Shown: positions 1 through 5,622 of the stretch, piece after piece | Position numbering within the stretch: the stretch's first letter is position 1 | How the letters are laid out: every line of letters begins with the position of its first letter | Assembly: GCA_017882835.1 (NCBI GenBank) | Contig: JADGOU010000105.1 | Span: 1 to 8,669, forward strand | From: Frankiaceae bacterium | GTDB lineage: Bacteria; Actinomycetota; Actinomycetes; JADGOU01 | Direction of reading: 5' to 3' | Length of the DNA: 8,669 bases | Program-made: the position numbers and the translations under genes | The notes under the pieces: model-generated | What the model saw: only the letters and a program-made list of their open reading frames with translations | What the model was told of the DNA's origin: nothing | The model's database searches: none

Positions 1-410
1 CGAAGCTGCGCCCAGGGCACCGGCGTCAGGAGCAAGCCGGGTGCTCGAGTCAGCCCGTCGAGCGGCTTCCACCGCGCCCGGCGAGTCAGCCCACCGCCGT
101 GAAGCCACGCTGCGGACCACCAACGGCGGGTTGGCGACCGCCGCCCGGTGCGCGAGTCGCTGTAGGTACGGCGACAACGGGTGCGTTCGCCCGCAGCTCG
201 GAGCCTGCTCCGGTCTGGGCCGTCCAGCAGCGCGATCAGCCGGGAGAAGCTGCGGTTGGTGTTCCGAAGCAGCACCCCGTCCGGCTGCAAGCGGGTAGTG
301 GAGCGTCGAGGGCCGGCATTCCTGCGCTCCTGAGCGTCCTCGCCGAGACGCAGCCACTTGATCTGCACGGCTGAGAAGTTGTGCGACGGATCGAGCCGCG
401 GGTGGCTCAT
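1..410 (-). CDS. Partial hypothetical protein, runs off the left edge
   Basis: Reading the minus strand from an ATG at 410-408, the frame stays open for about 136 codons to the window edge, so only the N-terminal part is visible. It begins MSHPRLDPSHNFSAVQIKW. About 80% of codons end in G or C, as expected for a gene here. I do not recognise a family, and see no signal peptide or membrane segment. Up to about residue 75 the composition looks like a normal protein. After that (below about position 185) this frame becomes rich in Arg and Trp, while the neighbouring minus frame gives a more ordinary sequence (THPLSPYLQRLAHRAAVANP). This suggests a frameshift or a wrong frame choice. There is no clear Shine-Dalgarno before the ATG. 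The gene is divergent from the biotin carrier gene with about 117 bp between them. The start codon and frame are inferred only; nothing supports a function. Confidence 0.4.
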   Translation of the reverse strand, partial: MSHPRLDPSHNFSAVQIKWLRLGEDAQERRNAGPRRSTTRLQPDGVLLRNTNRSFSRLIALLDGPDRSRLRAAGERTRCRRTYSDSRTGRRSPTRRWWSAAWLHGGGLTRRARWKPLDGLTRAPGLLLTPVPWAQL

Positions 411-426
411 TATGCAGCACAACTTC
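375..426. repeat. 10-bp inverted repeat enclosing a second small stem
   Basis: GAAGTTGTGC at 375-384 is the exact reverse complement of GCACAACTTC at 417-426. Between them GAGCC (393-397) pairs with GGCTC (404-408) around a six-base loop. Read as minus-strand RNA, the start codon of the left-edge gene (410-408) lies at the foot of the inner stem. There is no T-run on either side, so it does not look like an intrinsic terminator. It could be an operator for a dimeric regulator in the divergent promoter region, or an mRNA fold over the start codon. The repeats are directly visible; the role is inference. Confidence 0.5.
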
Positions 427-527
427 GGCGATGGCGGCAGGATGGTGGCGTGGTCGTGGCATTCAGCATCAGTCCATCCAGCGGGGACGAGCGCGGCGGC
501 GTGTCCGAGGCGAAGCGAGGAGAGACC

Positions 528-743
528 GTGGCCGAGGAAGTCCGTGCGGAGATGGCGGCGAACGTCTGGAAGGTCGTGGCCGCCGAGGGCGACTCCGTGG
601 AGGACGGTGACACGCTGGTGATCCTCGAATCCATGAAGATGGAGATCCCGGTGGTGGCCGAGTCGGCGGGCACGCTGACCCAGCTGACGGTCAACGAGGG
701 CGACATCGTCAACGAAGGCGACCTGATCGCCGTCATCGACTGA
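528..743 (+). CDS. Small biotin/lipoyl attachment carrier protein (TB7.3-like BCCP)
   Basis: This is a 71-residue stand-alone biotinyl domain. It folds as one flattened beta-barrel carrying biotin on a lysine, which shuttles carboxyl groups in acyl-CoA carboxylases. The biotinylation motif ESMKME is at residues 34-39, with Lys37 as the expected modified residue. Flanking half-barrel repeats follow the family pattern (EGDSVEDGDTLVILE, then NEGDIVNEGDLIAVID to the C-terminus). Length and sequence match my recollection of mycobacterial TB7.3 (Rv3221c, 71 aa), which also begins MAE(D/E)VRAE. I chose the GTG at 528 because a GAGGAG ribosome site (about 517-523) precedes it and this gives the family N-terminus. 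An in-frame upstream start at 381 would add an implausible 49-residue basic extension. No carboxylase subunit lies in the window, so its partner is encoded elsewhere. A lipoyl role is possible but less likely given the Met-Lys-Met motif. Confidence 0.93.
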   Translation: MAEEVRAEMAANVWKVVAAEGDSVEDGDTLVILESMKMEIPVVAESAGTLTQLTVNEGDIVNEGDLIAVID

Positions 744-785
744 CCGCCAATGATCTCGGCCTCCAGCGGCAACGACGTGGTATAG

Positions 786-1850
786 GGGCCGTCTCCGCAG
801 CTGCCACGGCTGGCTGCGCGACACCGCACAGAGACCTACGCCCGCGACGTGCTGGCGATCCGGCCCGACGACGTGTGCTACTCGATGGCCAAGTTGTTCT
901 TCGCCTACGGGCTGGGCAACAGCTTGACGTTCCCGTTCTCGGTCGGCGCCCGTAGCGTGCTCGATCCCGCCCGACCGACGCCGGCGGTGCCGTCGACATC
1001 CTCACCCGCCACCGGCCGACGCTGTTCTTCGGCGTACCGACCTTCTACGCGGCGCTGCTGGCGGCCGAGATCCCGGCGGAGGCGTTCGCCAGCGTACGGC
1101 TGTGCCTGAGCGCCGGCGAGCCGTTCCCGGCCGCGCTCTACGCCCGGTTCACCCGGCGGTACGGCGTGGAGCTGCTCGACGGCATCGGTTCCACCGAGGT
1201 GCTGCACATCTTCCTGTCCAATTCCGGTCCAACCGGCCGGGCCGGGTGCGCCCGGGGACCGGGGAGCCGGTGGCCGGCTACGCCCTGCGGATCGAGGACG
1301 ACGAGCGCGCCGAGGTGGCCGACGGCGAGCCCGGAGACCTCTACGTGTGCGACGAGTCGGCGGCGATGGGCTACTGGTGCCGCGCCGAGGTCACCCGCCG
1401 GGTCTTCCGGGGTCCGTGGCTGCGCACCGGGGACACCTACGTCCGCAGTCCGGACGGCTACTACAGCTACCTCGGTCGGTCGGACGACATCATCAAGGCC
1501 GGCGGGATCTGGGTGTCGCCGCCCGGAGGTGGAGGGTCGGTTGCTGGGGCACCCCGGCGTCGCCGCGGTCGCCGTGGTCAGCGTGCCGGACGCCGACGGA
1601 CTGGAGAAGCCGGTCGCCTGCGTGGTGCCGGTCGCCGGTGCGGCCGTCTTACGAGGACGGGCTGGTCGAGTACTGCCGCTCCGGCCTGGCCGCGTTCAAG
1701 CGACCGCGGCGGGTGCTGCTGCTAGACGCCCTGCCGATGACCGTGACCGGCACGGTCCGGCGGTTCAAGGTCCGTGAGCATGCCATCGCGGTGCTGGCGG
1801 GCGAGAGTCCCCGGACACCGGCCGGGACCGCGACGCCGGCTTCGTCCTGA
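786..1850 (+). pseudogene. Truncated, frameshifted benzoate-CoA-ligase-family acyl-CoA ligase remnant
   Basis: Family members activate benzoate-type acids with ATP and CoA through an acyl-adenylate. Recognisable blocks in order are ETYARDVLAIRPDD then KLFFAYGLGNSLTFPFSVGA (831 to about 950, frame 3), RHRPTLFFGVPTFYAALL to GIGSTEVLHIFLSN (about 995-1222, frame 2), RPGRVRPGTGEPVAGY to RTGDTY and GRSDDIIKAGGIWVSP (about 1234-1522, frame 1), EVEGRLLGHPGVAAVAVV (about 1527-1640, frame 2), and GLAAFKRPRRVLLLDALPM (about 1650-1850, frame 3). So there are four frame changes. The first is consistent with loss of one base near 988. The second is an 11-bp partial tandem duplication (1217-1227 against 1228-1236). 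The third and fourth are net +1 changes near 1522 and 1645. The N-terminal part, including the TSGTTGxPKG phosphate-binding loop, is absent, and a TAG lies in frame at 783-785. The C-terminal TGK lysine is changed to Thr (TGTVRRFK). No intact product is expected. Confidence 0.9.
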
Positions 1851-1865
1851 CGGCAAGTCCACCTC

Positions 1866-1920
1866 GGAATCAAGCTGGAATCAAGCTGGAATCAAGCTGG
1901 GGTCAAGCTGGGGTCAAGCG
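1866..1920. repeat. Five tandem 11-bp direct repeats upstream of pilT
   Basis: Five head-to-tail 11-bp units fill 1866-1920. The first three are GGAATCAAGCT, the fourth is GGGGTCAAGCT and the fifth is GGGGTCAAGCG. Each can be read as a conserved TCAAGC(T/G) core plus a 4-base spacer. That 7+4 spacing places every core on the same face of the helix, the layout used by PhoB/OmpR-family response regulators (for example PHO boxes and mycobacterial PhoP sites). The array lies between the end of the ligase remnant and the pilT start, ending about 28 bp upstream of that start. A plain replication-slippage repeat is the main alternative. The repeat is certain; a regulatory role is inferred. Confidence 0.9.
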
Positions 1921-1948
1921 GGTTGCCCCACCGGTCGAACAAGCCACA

Positions 1949-3025
1949 GTGACGATGATCGAGCCCTTCTTGCGTGCCCTGCTGGAGTGCGGTGGGTCGG
2001 ACCTGCACTGCAAGGTGGGCTCGCCACCGCGGGTGCGCATCGACGGCCGGCTGCGCACGCTGCAGACCCGGGACCTCACCGCCGCGGACACCGAGCAGAT
2101 GGTGACCGAGGTGCTGCGGGCCGACCTGGTGGAGGAATTCCGGCGGCGCAACGAAGCGGACTTCGCCTACTCCCTGGCCGGCGTCGGCCGCTTTCGGGCG
2201 AACGCGTTTCGCTCCCGAGGCAGTGCCGGGCTGGTGTTTCGGCGGGTGAGCGTCGGTGCCATCGCGCTGGCCGAGCTCGGGTTGCCGCCGGTGCTGGCCA
2301 AGCTGGCGATGGAGCCGCGGGGGCTGGTGCTGGTGACCGGACCCACCGGCTCGGGCAAGACGACGACGCTGGCGGGGATGGTCGACCACATCAACGCCAA
2401 CCGCGAGGTGCACATCATTACTATTGAAGATCCGATCGAAGTGCTGCACTTCGACAAGATCGCGATGGTGAACCAGCGCGAGGTGCGCGTCGACACCGAG
2501 GACTTCGCCACCGCCCTGCGGGCGTCGATGCGCCAGGACCCGGACGTCATCCTGGTGGGTGAGATGCGCGACCAGGAGACGGTCAAGGCCGCCCTGACCG
2601 CGGCCGAGACCGGTCACTTCGTGATGTCCACGCTGCACACCACGGACGCGCAGGAGACGGTCAACCGAGTTATCGACTTCTTCGCCCCGCATGAGCAGAA
2701 ACAGGTCCGCCTCACGCTGGCCGGCGTGCTGCGTGGCATCATCTGCCAGCGGCTGGTACCGCGGTCGGACGGACAGGGTCGGTGCGTGACCATGGAGATC
2801 TGCGTCAACACCGGTCGGGTGGCCGACGCCATCGCCGACGCGGACAAGACCTCCACGATCGAGAGCCTGATCGCCGATGGCGGCTTCTACGGCATGCAGA
2901 CCTTCGACCAACATCTGGTCACGCTGATCCGCGACGACGTCATCACCTTGGCCGAGGCCATGGGCGCCTCCACGTCCCCGCACGACCTGACGGTCGAGCT
3001 CCGGCGGCTCGGCCTCGTCGCCTGA
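1949..3025 (+). CDS. pilT: Type IV pilus retraction ATPase PilT-type
   Basis: This 358-residue protein belongs to the secretion ATPase superfamily (GspE/PilB/PilT). PilT hexamers at the inner face of the membrane use ATP to depolymerise pilin and drive twitching. The N-terminal PAS-like domain has the family opening (GGSDLHCKVGSPPRVRIDG, residues 15-33). The ATPase core has Walker A GPTGSGKTT (131-139), Asp box ITIEDPIE (157-164), Walker B ILVGEMRD (201-208) and His box TGHFVMSTLHT (221-231). All catalytic boxes are intact. The C-terminal AIRNLI-type retraction motif appears only as a variant (TSTIESLIADG, 301-311). Start is GTG at 1949 or, equally possible, ATG at 1955; neither has a clear ribosome site, so a leaderless or weakly translated mRNA is possible. 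No pilin, PilB, PilC or PilM-Q gene is in the window, so it is a solitary copy here. The 11-bp repeat array just upstream may control it. Confidence 0.95.
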   Translation: MTMIEPFLRALLECGGSDLHCKVGSPPRVRIDGRLRTLQTRDLTAADTEQMVTEVLRADLVEEFRRRNEADFAYSLAGVGRFRANAFRSRGSAGLVFRRVSVGAIALAELGLPPVLAKLAMEPRGLVLVTGPTGSGKTTTLAGMVDHINANREVHIITIEDPIEVLHFDKIAMVNQREVRVDTEDFATALRASMRQDPDVILVGEMRDQETVKAALTAAETGHFVMSTLHTTDAQETVNRVIDFFAPHEQKQVRLTLAGVLRGIICQRLVPRSDGQGRCVTMEICVNTGRVADAIADADKTSTIESLIADGGFYGMQTFDQHLVTLIRDDVITLAEAMGASTSPHDLTVELRRLGLVA

Positions 3026-3041
3026 TCGGCCCACTTTGTCG

Positions 3042-3419
3042 ATGGCCATGACCCCCGGGCAGCGCGCCGAGTTCAGCTACCGCGTCACCGCCGCCGACAC
3101 CGCCGCGCAGCTCGGCAGCGGCGATGTGGCGGTGCTCGGCACGCCGCGGGTGCTCGCCCTGATGGAGCGCGCTACCGTGCAGGCTGTCGCCCGCTCGCTG
3201 GAACCGGGCGAGACGACCGTCGGAGTCTCAGCACACCTGGAGCACCTGGCGGCCAGCCCGGTCGGCGCCACGGTGGACGTCGAGGCGGTCGTGCAGGAGC
3301 GCACGGGCCGCCGGATCACCTGCACCGCTCGGATGAGCGCGGGTGAGCGCACGCTTGCCACCGCCAACATCGTCCGGGTGGTGGTCAACCGGGCGACGTT
3401 CGAGGCGGGAACCGGATAA
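3042..3419 (+). CDS. Hot-dog fold acyl-CoA thioesterase, FlK-like
   Basis: This 125-residue protein matches the single-domain hot-dog thioesterase group that includes fluoroacetyl-CoA thioesterase FlK. Such enzymes hydrolyse small acyl-CoA esters in the cytoplasm. Counting from the ATG at 3042, Thr34 (VLGTPRV), Glu42 (LMERA) and His68 (LEHLA) have the same spacing, 8 and 26 residues, as the Thr42/Glu50/His76 triad known for Streptomyces FlK. The C-terminal part (GATVDVEAVVQERTGRRI, then a conserved Ala-rich strand) fits the family. Start choice: TTG 3036, ATG 3042 and ATG 3048 are all in frame and none has a strong ribosome site. The gene begins 16 bp after pilT and is probably co-transcribed with it. 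True fluoroacetate resistance cannot be concluded; most relatives probably act on ordinary acyl-CoAs. It converges on the IlvG-like gene with 19 bp between them. Confidence 0.85.
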   Translation: MAMTPGQRAEFSYRVTAADTAAQLGSGDVAVLGTPRVLALMERATVQAVARSLEPGETTVGVSAHLEHLAASPVGATVDVEAVVQERTGRRITCTARMSAGERTLATANIVRVVVNRATFEAGTG

Positions 3420-3438
3420 GTGCCCGGCCTCGGCCCGG

Positions 3439-5133
3439 TCAGGCCAGGTTTGCGGTCCGCGGGTAGGCCACCTCGGGATCGGTCACCACGTTGACCAGGT
3501 AGGGCACCCCCGCGTCGAAGCCACGGCGCAGCGCCGGGCCGATGTCGCCCGGCCGGGTGACTAGCTCACCGGCGCCGCCGAGGGCGCGCACCACCTCGTC
3601 GTACCGGCACTGAGGCTGGAGGTCGGCGGCCACGTCGTAGCCGTAGAGGAACCGCATCGGGTGGCGCTCCAGCCCCCAGCCGCCGTTGTTGCCGCAGACC
3701 ATTACCACCGGGAGCCGGTGGCGCACCAGGGTGTCGACGTCCATCAGCGAGAAGCCGGCGGCGCCGTCGCCCAACAGCAGTACGACCTGTGCGCTCGGGC
3801 GCGCCAGTCGGGCCGCGATCGCATAGCCGAGGCCAGTGCCCAGGCAACCGTAGGGGCCGGGGTCGAGCCAGCAGCCGGGTTGGCGCGACTCGACGTACTT
3901 GCCCGCATAGGAGACGAAGTCGCCGCCGTCACCAATGACGACCGCGTCTGGGTCCAGCACCCGACGCAGCTCGCCGTAGACCCGGGCGGGATGGATGGGG
4001 TCGCCGTCGGCAGCGAGCAGCGCGGCGTCCTGCGTCGCGGTGGCGGCGTCCACCCCGCGCAGCTGCTCCAGCCAGGCGGCGACGTCGGGTGGTCCGCCGC
4101 GGCGCACGACCGCGCCGAGCAGGCCGTCGAAGGTCTCGGTCAGGTCGCCGGCCACGCAGTCGGCCAGGGTGATGTGCTCGGCCACCTGGCTCGGTGCCTC
4201 CACCAGATGCACGACCGCAGCTGGCGCGGAGCCATCTCGGCCACCGAAGGCCCCGAACCCCAGCCGGAAGTCCAGCGGCGTCCCGACGACGAGCACGAGG
4301 TCGGCACCGGCGAAGGCCGCCCCGCGGGCGGCGCTGATCGCCAGCTCCGAGCCGGCCGGCACGATGCCGCGGCCCATCCCGTTGGCCACCACCGGCAGCC
4401 GCACGGTCTCGGCGAAGCGCCGCGCCGGGTCTTCGGCTCCGCCGGCCCAGACGTCGGAGCCGAGCACGAGCACCGGGTGGCGGGCCGCGCCCAGCAGTCT
4501 GGCCACCCGGGCCAGCGCGTCGGGGTCGGGCGAGATCACCGGCCGCGGGACCGGGTCGGGCGCGGCGACGGTCGCCCGGCTGAACAACTCGTCCATCGCA
4601 ATGTCGAGGAACACCGGTCCGCGCCGCGGCGTCGCCGCCAGCCGGAGCCCGTGCTCCACCTGACTGGGGATGGCGCCGACTTCGGGAATCGTGGCAGCGT
4701 ACTTGGTCACCGGCCGCAGGATCGGTGGGTGGTCGAGCTCCTGGAGGCTGCCAGTCCCCCAGCGAGCGGCCGGCGCGCGCCCACCCAAGACGAGCAGGGG
4801 AGAGCCGTTGAAGTGCGCCGTCGTGATGGCGCTGACGCCGTTGGTTACCCCCGGGCCGGCCGTCAGCACGGCCAGCCCGGGGCGGCGGGTCAGCTTGGCG
4901 GTCGCCTCCGCGGCGAACACCGCGCTCTGCTCGTGCCGGACGTCGAGCAGGTGCATCGGTGGATCGGCTTTGACGGCGGCGTCGTAGAGCGGAAACACAT
5001 GCCCACCGGAGAGGGTGAACATGGTGTCGATGCCGTGCCGGCGGATCATGGCGACGGCGAGCTCACCGCCGTGTCGCTCGCGAATGGCCCCGGAGTCGTC
5101 GTCCGGACGCACCGCCGCCGCGCTGATGGTCAA
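3439..5133 (-). CDS. ilvG: Thiamine-diphosphate enzyme, acetolactate synthase IlvG-like
   Basis: This 564-residue enzyme has the three-domain layout of the acetolactate synthase/2-hydroxyacyl-CoA lyase family. It should decarboxylate a 2-oxo acid on thiamine diphosphate and pass the activated aldehyde to an acceptor. The Pyr domain (about 20-185) has the catalytic Glu68 in DVRHEQSAVFAAE and the glycine-rich LTAGPGVTNGVSA. The central domain spans about 205-345. The PP domain carries the cofactor motif GDG (455-457) ending in NN (482-483). Overall it follows, from memory, mycobacterial IlvG (Rv1820) closely, including LGGRAPA, LQELDH, PGCWLD and the C-terminal AYPR(T/R)(A/S)NLA. The substrate is unproven, and no small regulatory subunit (IlvN) is nearby. 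The start is uncertain: TTG at 5133 has GAGG only one base upstream, while a GTG eight codons in also fits family length. It lies 37 bp downstream of whiB1 on the same strand. Confidence 0.88.
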   Translation of the reverse strand: MTISAAAVRPDDDSGAIRERHGGELAVAMIRRHGIDTMFTLSGGHVFPLYDAAVKADPPMHLLDVRHEQSAVFAAEATAKLTRRPGLAVLTAGPGVTNGVSAITTAHFNGSPLLVLGGRAPAARWGTGSLQELDHPPILRPVTKYAATIPEVGAIPSQVEHGLRLAATPRRGPVFLDIAMDELFSRATVAAPDPVPRPVISPDPDALARVARLLGAARHPVLVLGSDVWAGGAEDPARRFAETVRLPVVANGMGRGIVPAGSELAISAARGAAFAGADLVLVVGTPLDFRLGFGAFGGRDGSAPAAVVHLVEAPSQVAEHITLADCVAGDLTETFDGLLGAVVRRGGPPDVAAWLEQLRGVDAATATQDAALLAADGDPIHPARVYGELRRVLDPDAVVIGDGGDFVSYAGKYVESRQPGCWLDPGPYGCLGTGLGYAIAARLARPSAQVVLLLGDGAAGFSLMDVDTLVRHRLPVVMVCGNNGGWGLERHPMRFLYGYDVAADLQPQCRYDEVVRALGGAGELVTRPGDIGPALRRGFDAGVPYLVNVVTDPEVAYPRTANLA

Positions 5134-5148
5134 GCCTCGCTCATGGTC

Positions 5149-5172
5149 AGGCAGTGTAGGTGGCGGCTGCCT
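5149..5172 (-). terminator. Weak hairpin between whiB1 and the IlvG-like gene
   Basis: AGGCAG (5149-5154) and CTGCCT (5167-5172) form a perfect 6-bp stem with a 12-base loop. It overlaps the whiB1 stop codon at 5171-5173. No T-tract follows on the minus strand, so it would be at best a weak or partial terminator reducing read-through from whiB1 into the downstream gene. It may also be chance. Confidence 0.25.
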
Positions 5173-5422
5173 AGACCGTGCTCATGCGCGCCCGCACCCC
5201 ACGCCGCCGCAGCGCCCGACGCTCGTCCTCATCAAGCCCGCCCCAGACCCCAGCGTCCTGTCCGCTGGCCAGCGCCCACTGCAGGCAGTCGTTCACCACC
5301 GGGCACCGTCGGCACACCGCCTTGGCCTCCTCCACCTGTACGGCGGCCGGCCCGGTGGTACCGATGGGGAAGAACAGTTCGGGGTCCACGTGTCGGCAAA
5401 TTGCGCGGTGGCGCCAGTCCAT
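5171..5422 (-). CDS. whiB1: WhiB1-type iron-sulfur transcription regulator
   Basis: This 83-residue Wbl protein should bind a [4Fe-4S] cluster and act with the housekeeping sigma factor as a redox- or nitric-oxide-sensitive regulator. The four cluster cysteines are Cys9, Cys37, Cys40 and Cys46 (C-X27-C-X2-C-X5-C). The G(V/I)WGG turn is GVWGG at 58-62, followed by a basic C-terminal tail (RRALRRRGVRAR) expected to touch DNA. The MDWRH opening and PELFFP segment match the WhiB1 subgroup rather than other Wbl proteins. The ATG at 5422 has an excellent GAGGAG ribosome site eight bases upstream and gives the usual WhiB1 N-terminus; upstream in-frame starts would add about 40 unrelated Arg/Pro-rich residues. 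WhiB1 is essential in M. tuberculosis. A 200-bp upstream region with a CRP-like site suggests its own promoter. Confidence 0.96.
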   Translation of the reverse strand: MDWRHRAICRHVDPELFFPIGTTGPAAVQVEEAKAVCRRCPVVNDCLQWALASGQDAGVWGGLDEDERRALRRRGVRARMSTV

Positions 5423-5530
5423 GGGCCAGCTCCTCGGTCGGTAACGCGATCGTCTGTCGGCGAGGCCCTCGGTCGGGCCTGTCGGCGGGCGGGTTCGCCT
5501 GATGCCACCCTGACAAAGCGAGCGAGGTCT

Positions 5531-5593
5531 GGCAAGCACTGGCAAGCACTAATCAGCCAGTCAACGTCGAAAACAGGTGTGACTTATCCCACG
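5531..5593 (-). promoter_or_regulatory. Candidate whiB1 promoter region with CRP-like palindrome and tandem repeat
   Basis: The 200 bp between the lipid kinase stop and whiB1 hold no gene. At 5578-5593 the plus strand reads TGTGACTTATCCCACG, close to the CRP/FNR pattern TGTGA-N6-TCACA (perfect left half, 3 of 5 right). A TTGACT at 5564-5559 on the minus strand could be a -35 element. If so, the CRP-like site would be centred about 58 bp before the start of transcription. Seventeen bases further on, the -10 position is poor (CAGTGC) and falls in a perfect 10-bp tandem repeat (GGCAAGCACT twice, 5531-5550). CRP control of whiB1 is established in M. tuberculosis; here it is inference. Confidence 0.4.
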
Positions 5594-5622
5594 CTGACAG
5601 TCAAATCGCCCACCATCGGGGT

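Noticed and set aside
375..426. tRNA-like element on the minus strand
   Set aside because: A GGCTCGATCC segment resembles a T-arm, but no proper acceptor, D or anticodon stems could be formed.
381..743. Longer 120-residue form of the biotin carrier
   Set aside because: The ribosome site and the family N-terminus both support the GTG at 528; the added upstream part is basic and unlike the family.
1866..1920. CRISPR array
   Set aside because: Units are only 11 bp and directly adjacent, with no unique spacers and no cas genes.
1892..3049. 385-codon minus-strand open frame opposite pilT
   Set aside because: PilT on the plus strand has all its catalytic motifs; the antisense frame shows no family features.
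3425..3445. Bidirectional terminator between the convergent thioesterase and IlvG-like genes
   Set aside because: Only a 5-bp GGCCT/AGGCC stem with no T-tract; such short pairs are expected by chance at this GC content.
3661..5502. Long 613-codon plus-strand open frame
   Set aside because: It is antisense to the IlvG-like gene and whiB1, has no recognisable motif, and has the His/Gln/Arg/Ala-rich composition of a shadow frame in GC-rich DNA.
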